Positions 8,490-17,793 of a DNA stretch of 64,000 nucleotides are shown here, piece by piece; position 1 is the first letter of the stretch; every line of letters starts with the position of its first letter. The DNA is taken from NCBI RefSeq assembly GCF_947498515.1, contig NZ_CANMKO010000004.1, positions 248,001 to 312,000 on the forward strand, written 5' to 3'. Position numbers and translations under genes: made by a program. The DNA comes from an uncultured Pelagimonas sp. GTDB taxonomy: Bacteria > Pseudomonadota > Alphaproteobacteria > Rhodobacterales > Rhodobacteraceae. The notes beneath the pieces were generated by a model. The model was not told the DNA's origin, ran no database searches, and saw nothing but the letters and a program-made list of their open reading frames with translations.

Positions 8490-9281
8490 ATGACTCGTAT
8501 CGACACCAAATTCGCCCAGCTTGCAGAACAAGGCAAAAAAGCCTTTGTCGCCTACATCATGGCCGGTGACCCGGATGTGGACCGTTCGCTCGAACTGATG
8601 AAGGGAATGCCCGAGGCCGGCGTTGATGTTATCGAACTTGGCTTGCCCTTTACTGACCCGATGGCCGATGGTGAAACCATTCAATTGGCGGGCCAACGCG
8701 CGCTGGATGGCGGCATGACGCTCGATAAAACCCTGCAAATGGTGCGAGATTTCCGGGCGACCGACAACACCACTCCGATTGTATTGATGGGCTATTACAA
8801 CCCGATCTATTCGCGCGGTGTTGACCGTTTTCTAGTCGATGCGAACGAGGCCGGAATTGATGGCTTGATCATCGTCGACCTGCCCCCGGAAGAAGACGAA
8901 GAGCTTTGCATTCCGGCGCAAAAGGCCGGGCTCAACTTTATTCGCCTTGCAACGCCAACAACCGATGACAAACGCCTTCCCAAGGTTCTGCAAAACACCT
9001 CGGGCTTTGTTTATTATGTCTCGATCACCGGCATCACCGGTGCAGCTGCGGCCCAGGCAACCGATGTCGCCCCCGAAGTCAGCCGGATCAAAGCCAAAAC
9101 CGATCTGCCCGTCATTGTGGGCTTTGGCATCCGCACGCCAGAAACAGCGCGCGATATCGCATCGGTCGCCGATGGTTGTGTGGTCGGATCGGCGATTGTG
9201 AGCGAAATGGCCTCTGGCAAACCGGTTAGCGACGTTCTTGCCTTTGTGAAATCCCTTGCCGACGGCGCTCACTCGGCCTGA
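8490..9281 (+). CDS. trpA: Tryptophan synthase alpha chain
   Basis: Cleaves indole-3-glycerol phosphate to indole and glyceraldehyde-3-phosphate in the last step of tryptophan synthesis, in complex with TrpB. The 263-aa TIM barrel has the catalytic acids at the standard places (E49 in VIELGLPF and D60 in DPMADGE) and the phosphate-binding loops GITGAAA and [14 protein letters not shown] precedes the ATG. trpB is not adjacent, so the trp genes are split in this genome as in many alphaproteobacteria. The 3' end overlaps the convergent hybrid kinase gene by 13 bp. Confidence 0.98.
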   Translation: MTRIDTKFAQLAEQGKKAFVAYIMAGDPDVDRSLELMKGMPEAGVDVIELGLPFTDPMADGETIQLAGQRALDGGMTLDKTLQMVRDFRATDNTTPIVLMGYYNPIYSRGVDRFLVDANEAGIDGLIIVDLPPEEDEELCIPAQKAGLNFIRLATPTTDDKRLPKVLQNTSGFVYYVSITGITGAAAAQATDVAPEVSRIKAKTDLPVIVGFGIRTPETARDIASVADGCVVGSAIVSEMASGKPVSDVLAFVKSLADGAHSA

Positions 9282-10618
9282 CGCAAAAGCAACTCGGCCA
9301 TGACTTCAGCAAGCTCCTCTCGTCGGATGGGCTTGGCGACATGCGCATCCATACCGCGTCGCAAGTAATCTGAAACCTGATGGGTCATGGCATTTGCGGT
9401 TAGTGCAACGATGGGCACCGGTTTCATGCGCTTGGCGCGCTCAAACACCCGAATGCGCGCCGCTGCTTCAAGGCCGCAGAGAACCGGCATATTCACATCC
9501 ATCAAGATAATGTCGGCGGGCGATGCCTGAAAGGCTTTGACCAAATGCGCGCCATCTTCGACGATTTCGATGTCAAAATCATAGCGTTTCAACAGCAACT
9601 CCAAAACCATACGATTGGTCTGGTTGTCCTCCGCGGCAAGGACGCGCCACTTTTTGCGTTTCAAAACCGTGTCGGCATCAAGCGGTTTGTCGGTATCTTG
9701 GCTTGAATCCCGCTCCCCCGGTTCCACTTGCATCGTCGCTGTGAACACCGATCCGCGGGTATTGTTGGGGTGATAAGTCAAGTCCCCCCCCATCAACCGA
9801 CACATCTGTCGCGAAATCTCTAACCCCAGCCCCGTACCGCCAAATTTGCGGGCAACCGACGCGTCTTCTTGTTGATAGGCCTGAAACAGTTTGCCTTCAT
9901 TTTCGGTCGCAATCCCCGCGCCGCTATCGCTCACCACCAAGGTGAGCATACCTTCAACGATAAAGGATTCGACGCTGATACCGCCGGTCTCGGTGAACTT
10001 TACCGCATTTGACAGCAGGTTTGTCAGAACCTGACGGATGCGCGTCGGGTCACCATTGACATGACCACGAAGCCCGGACCCGAATTCCAGATCAAATTGT
10101 AGCCCTTTTTGCGTGGCCTTTGACCCAAATAACTTGTGCGTTTCACGGATCAGCTTGGGCAAATCAAAGCTGACCGATTCAACTTCCATCTGACGCGCTT
10201 CGATTTTGGAAAGATCCAAAAGGTCATTCAACAGCGCCAAAAGCACATCCGCCGAGGATTGGATAACCCCCACCATGTCCGATCTCGGCGCGTCTAAATC
10301 CGTTTCCCGCAAAGCGGTGGCTATTCCGATAATCCCATTCAGAGGCGTGCGAATTTCATGGCTGATCATGGCCAAAAAGCTGCTCTTGGCGGCGCTGGCA
10401 TCCTCGGCCACGGTTTTGGCCTGCTCCAAATCGGCAGTGCGGGTTTGGACGGTTGCCTCCAAGTTTTCGGCCTGAGACTTAAGCTCTTGATACGCATCAA
10501 AAAGTTCGCGGCTTTTTGCTTCCAAAATACGCTCGGCCTGTTCGCGGGCGGCCCGTTCCCGTGTGTAGCGCCGTCTTGAGACCTTGTCGTCGCCAGTTTG
10601 GGGGTCAACAACAGCCAC
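9269..10618 (-). CDS. H-NOX-associated hybrid histidine kinase with C-terminal receiver
   Basis: Soluble sensor kinase of 449 aa. Residues about 20-80 form a long coiled coil with no sensor domain of their own. HisKA follows with the phosphorylated His87 in [15 protein letters not shown], then an HATPase_c domain (N box LLSNAVKF, G boxes DSGAGIA and GGTGLGLEI). The C-terminal receiver (residues about 325-445) has Asp374 in ILMDVNMP. The GTG start lies two bases after the stop of the H-NOX gene, so the two are translated from one mRNA and the coiled coil probably takes its input from H-NOX. No output response regulator is adjacent. The phosphorelay presumably passes through an Hpt protein encoded elsewhere. 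Confidence 0.93.
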   Translation of the reverse strand: MAVVDPQTGDDKVSRRRYTRERAAREQAERILEAKSRELFDAYQELKSQAENLEATVQTRTADLEQAKTVAEDASAAKSSFLAMISHEIRTPLNGIIGIATALRETDLDAPRSDMVGVIQSSADVLLALLNDLLDLSKIEARQMEVESVSFDLPKLIRETHKLFGSKATQKGLQFDLEFGSGLRGHVNGDPTRIRQVLTNLLSNAVKFTETGGISVESFIVEGMLTLVVSDSGAGIATENEGKLFQAYQQEDASVARKFGGTGLGLEISRQMCRLMGGDLTYHPNNTRGSVFTATMQVEPGERDSSQDTDKPLDADTVLKRKKWRVLAAEDNQTNRMVLELLLKRYDFDIEIVEDGAHLVKAFQASPADIILMDVNMPVLCGLEAAARIRVFERAKRMKPVPIVALTANAMTHQVSDYLRRGMDAHVAKPIRREELAEVMAELLLRQAE

Positions 10619-10620
10619 GC

Positions 10621-11166
10621 TTAGGCCGCCAATCGGACCAAGAACACGGCCCGCCCCGTACCATTTGCGCTTTGATCGTCCACGGTTACCTCTGCCGGAT
10701 CACCAAAATGCGTGATACATTCTTCGATTAAACCCCGGCAAAACGGAACCAAAGGGCGTTCCGATTGATAGGTCATCTCCAAACTGATTGCATCCGGCCG
10801 ACGCGTATCAAACTTGGGGAGCTCCGCATCGGGGTAAAGCTTGCGCACCTCTACGTGAACTTCATTCTCAATCGCATCCAACATATCTAAAACATTGGTC
10901 TTTCCGGCAAAAAACTCAGGATAGCCCTGCGAAAACCGTTTGAGCATCCAAGCGCCAAACTGACGTTGCAACTCTTCTATCGAGGCACCACTCCGATCGC
11001 TGATCGCCCCGACGATTTGCATCAACTCTCGACAGGGATAATTGCCGACCGAAGTGTAGGATCCGTCACTTTCCAGCGCCAGATCATCCAAAATCTGGTC
11101 AACCACATCCTCACCCAGAGCTTGTTCTGCCATGTCCAACAGCTCCGTAAACACCATGCCCTTCAT
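10621..11166 (-). CDS. H-NOX haem nitric-oxide sensor (HNOB domain)
   Basis: Haem protein of 181 aa that binds NO and controls a partner kinase. The family landmarks are clear: [10 protein letters not shown] at the start, YTSVGNYP near residue 37, the proximal haem ligand His104 in [17 protein letters not shown], and the haem-propionate-binding Y-x-S-x-R motif at residues 133-137 (YQSER). The ATG at 11166 has AGAGGG upstream; the longer ORF with nine extra residues is less likely. It is the first gene of a two-gene operon with the hybrid kinase. In other marine bacteria such pairs link NO to biofilm or quorum-sensing signalling; the output here is unknown. Confidence 0.95.
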   Translation of the reverse strand: MKGMVFTELLDMAEQALGEDVVDQILDDLALESDGSYTSVGNYPCRELMQIVGAISDRSGASIEELQRQFGAWMLKRFSQGYPEFFAGKTNVLDMLDAIENEVHVEVRKLYPDAELPKFDTRRPDAISLEMTYQSERPLVPFCRGLIEECITHFGDPAEVTVDDQSANGTGRAVFLVRLAA

Positions 11167-11280
11167 AGCGGCCCTCTGACATACACGTTGCAATCATCGT
11201 TACGGCATCGCGATGAACAGCATCTTAAAATGGCTCTATTGACGCAGAGCCAATTTCGTTGATTGCAATCTATTCGCCAT

Positions 11281-11303
11281 ATTGGTAATCATCCTTTACC
11301 AAT
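11281..11303. promoter_or_regulatory. Perfect 8-bp inverted repeat upstream of lldD, candidate GntR-type operator
   Basis: ATTGGTAA (11281-11288) and TTACCAAT (11296-11303) are exact reverse complements, 7 nt apart, ending 21 bp before the lldD start. The half-site TTGGT/ACCAA is the kind bound by the PdhR/LldR branch of GntR regulators, though the spacing is wider than the classical PdhR box. A repressor responding to lactate is an inference. Confidence 0.5.
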
Positions 11304-11324
11304 TCGACCATTTGTGAGAGCGCC

Positions 11325-12488
11325 ATGCCCGTCATAACCGAAATCGAAGACCTCAAACGCATCTACCGCCGTCGTGTGCCCAAGATGTTTTATGACTATT
11401 GCGAATCCGGAAGCTGGAGCGAACAGACCTTTCGCGAAAACAGTTCCGATTTTGACAAGCTCTACCTGCGCCAACGCGTTGCCGTTGACATGGCCGGGCG
11501 CTCAACCAAGACCCAGATGATTGGTCAGGATGTGGCGATGCCGGTGGCCCTGGCCCCGGTTGGCCTAACGGGCATGCAGCACTTTGATGGTGAAATCAAA
11601 GCCGCCAAAGCCGCCGAAAAATTCGGGGTTCCGTTTTGCCTCTCGACCATGTCGATCTGTTCGATCGAAGATGTCGCCGAAAACTCTAACGCCCCCTTTT
11701 GGATGCAGGTTTATACCCTCAAAGACGATGATTTCATGCAGCGTCTTTTTGATCGCGCCAAAGATGCCAAATGCTCGGCGGCGGTGATCACGGTCGATCT
11801 GCAACTCTTGGGCCAGCGCAACAAAGATCTTAAAAACGGGTTGTCCGCCCCGCCCAAACTGACCCCTCAATCGGTCGCCAATATGATGACCAAGGTGCAA
11901 TGGGGACTTGGCATGTTGCAGACCAAGCGCCGCTTCTTTGGCAATATCGTTGGTCATGCCCAAGGTGTTGAAGATGCCTCGTCGCTCTCCTCTTGGACGG
12001 CCGAAGCCTTTGACCAATCGCTCAACTGGGACCGCATCCGCGAGTTCCGCAAAATGTGGGATGGACCGCTGATCATCAAGGGGATCATGGACCCGCGCGA
12101 CGCGCTTGAGGCCTGCAACGTCGGGGCCGATGCCATCATCGTTTCCAACCACGGCGGGCGGCAATTGGACGGCGCAATCAGTTCCATTCGCGCCCTTGAA
12201 CAGATCATGGATGCGGTTGGAGACAAGATTGAAGTGCATCTTGATAGCGGTGTGCGCTCGGGTCAGGACGTGCTCAAAGCCGTTGCCATGGGGGCCAAGG
12301 GCTGCTGGATCGGCCGGGCCTATGTCTATGGTCTTGGCGCGATGGGCGAGGCCGGAGTGACCAAGGCACTTGAGGTGATCCACAAGGAGTTGGACATGTC
12401 GATGGCTCTGTCTGGTCACACGGATATCACCACCGTCGACAAGGATATCTTGATGATCCCCAAGGATTTTTCAAACGAATGGCGATAA
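11325..12488 (+). CDS. lldD: FMN-dependent L-lactate dehydrogenase (alpha-hydroxy-acid dehydrogenase)
   Basis: Membrane-associated flavoprotein that oxidises L-lactate to pyruvate and feeds electrons to the respiratory chain. The 387-aa TIM barrel has the family's active-site block SNHGGRQLDGA with the catalytic histidine, the phosphate-binding region DSGVRSGQDVLKAVAMGAKG, and GRAYVYGLGAMGEAGV near the C terminus. The start ATG lies in a GAGAGCGCC context. A glycolate- or mandelate-oxidising relative is possible, because substrate residues in this family cannot be assigned by eye. An inverted repeat lies just upstream and a strong terminator just downstream, so it is probably monocistronic. 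Confidence 0.85.
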   Translation: MPVITEIEDLKRIYRRRVPKMFYDYCESGSWSEQTFRENSSDFDKLYLRQRVAVDMAGRSTKTQMIGQDVAMPVALAPVGLTGMQHFDGEIKAAKAAEKFGVPFCLSTMSICSIEDVAENSNAPFWMQVYTLKDDDFMQRLFDRAKDAKCSAAVITVDLQLLGQRNKDLKNGLSAPPKLTPQSVANMMTKVQWGLGMLQTKRRFFGNIVGHAQGVEDASSLSSWTAEAFDQSLNWDRIREFRKMWDGPLIIKGIMDPRDALEACNVGADAIIVSNHGGRQLDGAISSIRALEQIMDAVGDKIEVHLDSGVRSGQDVLKAVAMGAKGCWIGRAYVYGLGAMGEAGVTKALEVIHKELDMSMALSGHTDITTVDKDILMIPKDFSNEWR

Positions 12489-12491
12489 ACG

Positions 12492-12522
12492 AAAGGCCGG
12501 GCAATGACCCGGCCTTTTCTTT
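12492..12522 (+). terminator. Rho-independent terminator of lldD
   Basis: Ten-bp perfect stem AAAGGCCGGG (12492-12501) with CCCGGCCTTT (12508-12517), 6-nt loop, then TCTTT. It starts four bases after the lldD stop codon. Confidence 0.9.
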
Positions 12523-12533
12523 GCGCGCGCACC

Positions 12534-13676
12534 TTAGGGGCGATAGCGCGCCACCATTGGCACAAGAACCACGGGCACCAGCAACAAAAGCACCGAGATG
12601 GCGGTAAAGGAGACCGGCAAGCCAAACCCTTCGGCCAAAAACCCCATCAAGGGCGGTCCGATAAAGAAGCCGCTATACCCCAGAACCGCAATACGCGAGA
12701 TCGCCAGCGCCTTTTTGTCATCGGGCACCATGCGCCCGACCCAAGCAAAGGCCATCGGTGCCACAACCGACACGCCAATCCCCAAAAGGCCAAAGCCCAG
12801 ATAGGCGATCACGAGGCTTGGGGCCCAGGCGGCAATCGCCGAGCCAAGCGCCGCTATCACCGTCGCGACGCGGATCACCGCCGCTTCGGACCAATAATGC
12901 ACGATCACCTGACCGGAAAGACGCCCCACCGCCATGGTCATGCCAAGGATCGCCGGGCCAAGCGCCCCTTCGGCGGCCCCTGCCCCAAGCCCGCGCTCAA
13001 GATGCAAGGCTGACCACCCCTCGGTTGCCTGTTCGGTCATAAAGCCGAGCAAGACGATCATTCCCGCCGGGAATAACAACACCCAAGGCAGGCGGCGTTT
13101 GGCGACTTCTTCGGAGACCGGCTCTGGGTCCGGCACCGGGGCGGCAATCATCTGCAAAATCAACAGCCCACATAGGGCAACACCAGCGGCGAAAATCTCG
13201 GACGGCGTCCAGCCGATTTCGCGGCCAAGCCCCGCCATAAGCGCCGACACCGCATAGGCAACCGAGAAAATTCCATGCGCTAGGTTCATCAATGGCCGCC
13301 CCGAACGCCCCTCAAGGATCGAAATTCGCGCATTCATCGCGACGTCCAAGGACCCCGACCCAATGGTCGCCCCCATCATCACCACCGCCAAAAACACCCC
13401 GTTTGTGGCATAGCCGGGAAACAAGAACGCCCCCGCCATCACCGCCGCCAATACCGGCAAGGTCCAGCGCCCCAATTTGGCTTCGGCGCGGGGCGCCAAC
13501 CACATGGCGCTCACGGCACCAAGGGCGGCAATCAACATAACCACGCCGAAATCGCCGTCACTCAATCCGGCTTGGGCTTTGATGACGGGCACCAAGGCGG
13601 CAAAGCTGCCCCAGAACAACCCTTCGGCGGCGAAAGCGGCCAATGGACCGCGAGACATATAGATATCACGTAACAT
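12534..13676 (-). CDS. Major facilitator superfamily transporter (YbjJ-like)
   Basis: Twelve-helix inner-membrane transporter of about 380 aa. The first helix region SRGPLAAFAAEGLFWGSFAALVPVIKAQ and the later segment MNARISILEGRSGRPLMNLAHGIFS resemble the YbjJ branch of MFS permeases. The ORF could start at 13739, but I chose the ATG at 13676 (MLRDIYMSRG) close to the first helix; the ATG at 13658 is also possible, and neither has a strong ribosome-binding site. It is convergent with lldD. Substrate not predictable. Confidence 0.8.
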   Translation of the reverse strand: MLRDIYMSRGPLAAFAAEGLFWGSFAALVPVIKAQAGLSDGDFGVVMLIAALGAVSAMWLAPRAEAKLGRWTLPVLAAVMAGAFLFPGYATNGVFLAVVMMGATIGSGSLDVAMNARISILEGRSGRPLMNLAHGIFSVAYAVSALMAGLGREIGWTPSEIFAAGVALCGLLILQMIAAPVPDPEPVSEEVAKRRLPWVLLFPAGMIVLLGFMTEQATEGWSALHLERGLGAGAAEGALGPAILGMTMAVGRLSGQVIVHYWSEAAVIRVATVIAALGSAIAAWAPSLVIAYLGFGLLGIGVSVVAPMAFAWVGRMVPDDKKALAISRIAVLGYSGFFIGPPLMGFLAEGFGLPVSFTAISVLLLLVPVVLVPMVARYRP

Positions 13677-13793
13677 AGGCCGAGTGGTGGCACGGGTTGG
13701 CGTTAGCGTCCAAACACGAATTGCAACGCTCTGTGTCAAAGCGCTTTGAAAGCCATATCCCCGGCCTTCACAATCCCAATAATTTGGACGCGC

Positions 13794-16700
13794 CTAGAAC
13801 TCTTCGACCGCCAAAACCCCATCAAGAGATTTGACCGCGCCCTTGGTTTCCGGCGTCACGGGAAAGGCCTGTTTCAGGTCAAGCTCAACCTCGCCCGGAA
13901 GGCCATGATCATTCAAACATAGGTGCACCGGGCCGCGTTGTGCCTTGGGCATTTGTTCCTTGGCGCGCTCCAACACCGATGCGATCTGGGGCAAGGCCAT
14001 GGCGTTTTCGACAAATATCCGCATCCCGGCGACCGAATTCCCGACCACGGCGTTTTCCACCGGCATGACCGACCGCCCCAGCAATTTCAGCTGATCGCTT
14101 TCCATCGTCGCCTCGACCGTGATCACCACCTTGGACCCGGTATCAAGATATTCGCGGCATTTCTCCAAGGCATCGGAAAACAGCGTCACCTCATAGGCCC
14201 CGGTCGGATCGGACAATTGCGCAAAGGCAAAGCGATTGCCGCGTGCCGATTTGCGTTCCTGCCGTCCGGCCACAACTCCGCCCAGCTTGGCCACCAAAGG
14301 CGAGCGTTCGGCTTTGACCATCACCTCGTCCAACGTCAAAACATCGGCCCGTTTCAGCGCTGGCATATAGTCATCCAATGGATGCCCCGAGAGATAGAAA
14401 CCAATCGCCTTGAATTCCTCGGCCAACCGCTCCGCTGGCAACCAATCGGGCACCGGCGACATGCGCGGTTCGGGCAAATCATCCCCCGCTTCGCCAAACA
14501 AAGACACCTGCGCCGATCCGCGCTGTTCATGGATCGCCGTCGAATAAGCAACAAGCGCATCAAGGCTATCAAACACCCGGCGGCGGTTGCCATCCAGAAT
14601 GTCAAAGGCCCCGGCCCGCGCCATCATCTCAAGCGGCCGTTTGCCGACCTTTTTCAATTCCACCCGGCGGGCAAAATCGAAGAGGTTGACAAATTGCTGG
14701 TCCCCTCTGGCGTCGGACACAAGGTTCATCGCCTCAACGCCAACGTTTTTCAGCGCGCCCAGCGCGTAGACCAATTCGCCGTTCACCACGTCAAATGTCG
14801 CCAAAGACCGGTTCACGCAGGGCGGCACATAGGGCAGTTTCAGCCCCTTGCGGACCTCTTCGAAATACACCGCCAATTTGTCGGTTAGGTGAATATCACA
14901 GTTCATCACCCCGGCCATGAATTCCACCGGATGGTTCGCCTTGAGCCACCCGGTTTGATACGACACAACCGCATAGGCCGCCGCGTGGGATTTGTTGAAT
15001 CCGTAGTTGGCGAATTTCTCCAAAAGGTCGAAAACCTCCGACGCCTTTTTGGCCGGAACCCCGTTTTCGCCCGCGCCCTTTTCGAACTTGGGGCGTTCGG
15101 CGTCCATCGCCTCTTTGATCTTTTTACCCATGGCCCGGCGCAACAGGTCCGCACCGCCAAGCGTGTATTTCGCCATGACCTGAGCGATCTGCATAACCTG
15201 TTCCTGATAAACGATAATCCCCTGAGTTTCCTCAAGGATATGGTCAATCAGCGGGTGCACAGATGTGATCTCTTTGAGCCCGTTCTTTACCTCACAATAG
15301 GTCGGAATATTCTCCATCGGGCCGGGGCGATAGAGCGCCACAAGCGCAACGATGTCTTCGATACAGGTCGGCTTCATGCGCTTAAGCGCATCCATCATCC
15401 CCGTCGATTCCACCTGAAACACCGCCACGGTTTTCGCCGCAGAATAGAGCTTGTAGGTCACCTCATCATCAAGCGGAATGGCGTTGATCTGGTTCTGTGC
15501 CCCCTCAGCTGGCTCATATAACTGCGTGCCATCCGCCGCCACATGCAAATCGCGCCCAGATTTGAAAATCAAATCCATGGCGTTTTGAATAACGGTCAGG
15601 GTTTTCAAACCCAAGAAGTCGAACTTGACCAACCCGGCCTGTTCCACCCATTTCATATTGAACTGGGTCGCGGGCATGTCGGAGCGCGGATCGCGATAAA
15701 GCGGCACAAGCTCGTCCGTGGGACGGTCGGCAATCACAACCCCCGCCGCGTGTGTCCCCGCCGATCGCAGCAATCCCTCAACCTGCATGCCGTATTTCAG
15801 CAGCCGGTCAACAACCTCTTCGTTCTTCGCCTCCTCGCGAAGCCGCTCCTCTTGTTGCAACGCCTGTTCAATCGAAACCGGTTTCACCCCTTCAACCGGG
15901 ATCATTTTCGAAAGCCGGTCCACCTGCCCATAGGGCATTTGCAACACTCGGCCCATATCGCGCACCGCCGCCTTGGACAAAAGCGCCCCAAAGGTGATGA
16001 TCTGACCAACCCGATCCGCGCCGTATTTCTCTTGCACATACTTGATCACCTCCTCGCGGCGATCCATGCAAAAGTCGATGTCAAAGTCGGGCATCGAAAC
16101 CCGTTCCGGGTTCAAAAACCGCTCGAAAAGCAACGAATAACGCAATGGGTCAAGGTCGGTCACCGTCAACGCATAGGCCACCAAAGACCCCGCGCCCGAT
16201 CCCCGCCCCGGACCGACCGGAATGTCGTGATCCTTGGCCCATTGGATAAAGTCGGCAACGATCAAAAAGTAACCGGGGAACCCCATGCCTTCGATGATGC
16301 CAAGCTCAAAATCCAACCGCTCTTGGTATTTCTCAACCGTGTCCGCATGTGGGATCACCGCAAGGCGTTTTTGCAAGCCCTCATTGGCGATCCGGCGGAG
16401 CTCGGCCACCTCATCATCGGCGAATTTCGGCAAGATCGGATCACGGCGATAGGCCATGAACGCGCACCGCCGCGCGATCTCAACCGTGTTTTCCAAGGCC
16501 TCTGGCAGATCGGCGAAAAGCACCGCCATTTCCTGTGGTGTCTTCATGTAATGCTGCGTCGTCAAACGGCGGCGCGGCTCGATCTGATCGACATAGGCCC
16601 CTTCGGCGATACAGATCATCGCATCATGGGCCTCATACATCTCAGCCTTGGGGAAATAAACGTCATTGGTTGCCACCAACGGAATATCCAGCGCGTAAGC

Positions 16701-17294
16701 CATCTCAAGAAATCCACGCTCGCTCAAACGCTCGGCTTCGGGCTTGGTTCCATCCTCTTCTGGATGGCGCTGCAATTCGACATAAAGCCGATCACCAAAA
16801 ATCGCCAAGAACCGTTTCATCAGGGCCTCGGCGGCATCATGTTGCCCCATTCGCAACATCTGCCCCACCGGCCCATCCGGCCCACCCGATAGACAAATCA
16901 CATCCTCGGAAAACTCTTGCAGCTCTTCCAAGGTGACGTAGGGCAACTCGCTTCCCTGCCGCATATAGAGGCAAGAGTTCAGCTTCATCAGCATCTCATA
17001 ACCGCGCTCGGTCTGGGCAAGAACCACAACCGACGCGGGCGGCTTGGGCCGCTCACCCGGTGCCGGATCGACATAGCGCACAGAGAGCTGACAACCCATG
17101 ATCGGCTGCACCCCGGCCCCCGCCGCTCCGACGGAAAACTCCAATGCCGAGAAGAGGTTATTGGTATCCGTCACCGCCACGGCGGGCATATCCATCCCCG
17201 CCACAATGCCGGGCAGTTTTTTCAACCGCATGGCCCCTTCCAAAAGGGAATATTCAGTATGGACGCGCAGGTGGATGAATCGAGGCTCTGTCAT
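13794..17294 (-). CDS. dnaE: DNA polymerase III alpha subunit
   Basis: Catalytic subunit of the replicative polymerase, 1166 aa (the DnaE1 family is about 1150-1180). The N-terminal PHP domain begins FIHLRVHTEYSLLEGA. The palm carries the catalytic aspartates in PDFDIDFCMDRREE at about residues 400-406, the same numbering as E. coli D401/D403. The fingers, a helix-hairpin-helix region and a C-terminal OB fold (LGGVVAGRQERKSARGNRFA) follow. It is monocistronic here and divergent from xdhA. No defect was seen. Confidence 0.98.
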   Translation of the reverse strand: MTEPRFIHLRVHTEYSLLEGAMRLKKLPGIVAGMDMPAVAVTDTNNLFSALEFSVGAAGAGVQPIMGCQLSVRYVDPAPGERPKPPASVVVLAQTERGYEMLMKLNSCLYMRQGSELPYVTLEELQEFSEDVICLSGGPDGPVGQMLRMGQHDAAEALMKRFLAIFGDRLYVELQRHPEEDGTKPEAERLSERGFLEMAYALDIPLVATNDVYFPKAEMYEAHDAMICIAEGAYVDQIEPRRRLTTQHYMKTPQEMAVLFADLPEALENTVEIARRCAFMAYRRDPILPKFADDEVAELRRIANEGLQKRLAVIPHADTVEKYQERLDFELGIIEGMGFPGYFLIVADFIQWAKDHDIPVGPGRGSGAGSLVAYALTVTDLDPLRYSLLFERFLNPERVSMPDFDIDFCMDRREEVIKYVQEKYGADRVGQIITFGALLSKAAVRDMGRVLQMPYGQVDRLSKMIPVEGVKPVSIEQALQQEERLREEAKNEEVVDRLLKYGMQVEGLLRSAGTHAAGVVIADRPTDELVPLYRDPRSDMPATQFNMKWVEQAGLVKFDFLGLKTLTVIQNAMDLIFKSGRDLHVAADGTQLYEPAEGAQNQINAIPLDDEVTYKLYSAAKTVAVFQVESTGMMDALKRMKPTCIEDIVALVALYRPGPMENIPTYCEVKNGLKEITSVHPLIDHILEETQGIIVYQEQVMQIAQVMAKYTLGGADLLRRAMGKKIKEAMDAERPKFEKGAGENGVPAKKASEVFDLLEKFANYGFNKSHAAAYAVVSYQTGWLKANHPVEFMAGVMNCDIHLTDKLAVYFEEVRKGLKLPYVPPCVNRSLATFDVVNGELVYALGALKNVGVEAMNLVSDARGDQQFVNLFDFARRVELKKVGKRPLEMMARAGAFDILDGNRRRVFDSLDALVAYSTAIHEQRGSAQVSLFGEAGDDLPEPRMSPVPDWLPAERLAEEFKAIGFYLSGHPLDDYMPALKRADVLTLDEVMVKAERSPLVAKLGGVVAGRQERKSARGNRFAFAQLSDPTGAYEVTLFSDALEKCREYLDTGSKVVITVEATMESDQLKLLGRSVMPVENAVVGNSVAGMRIFVENAMALPQIASVLERAKEQMPKAQRGPVHLCLNDHGLPGEVELDLKQAFPVTPETKGAVKSLDGVLAVEEF

Positions 17295-17793
17295 TTGGCT
17301 ACCTTATGTCGTCGCCACCACCGGGGGCAAACAGATAGGGTCAAGATGCCTTGATCTGCCGGCCCTGACGCATAGCGGGCAATAACGCAGGGGGTAAATG
17401 CACAGGAACTGGCGGGGTTAATTTCAAGCGGTCCATTTGTCGGCACGATGTTGTAGCTCGCGCCCCTGATCCGCGTTCCATCGCCTTGAAATAAAATCAG
17501 TTTTCCAACTGCGATGAGCCTAGTCAGGAACGAGCCCCATCAAACCAAATACGTCAAATCAACACATCCTGACCCTCACCTCGCATGCCTCAAAAACAGG
17601 CAATTCCAACAAAGCCGCCGCGCAAATGCACATTTTCGCTTGCCAAAACCGCCCAGCCGCCCCTAGCCTGAGCTTCACAACAGGGAACAAGCGCGTTTTC
17701 TACGCCGCATCGAGGGCGCGCACTCTGACACCGGGCAAGACCTTTCATAGGCAAGACCCAACAGAGGACATGGTAAGGCGGCAGGCAAAACCC
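17295..17793. other. Gene-free divergent region between dnaE and xdhA
   Basis: About 500 bp separating two divergent genes. The xdhA frame stays open upstream to 17626, but that extension is low-complexity, lacks family similarity and is not used here. No RNA gene, repeat copy or convincing terminator was found. It must contain the promoters of dnaE and of the xdh operon; AT-richer stretches around 17485-17510 are candidates. Confidence 0.4.

Noticed and set aside
15543-16892. Long open frame (449 codons) on the plus strand
   Set aside because: It is exactly antisense to dnaE, has no family motifs and reflects third-position composition of the real gene.
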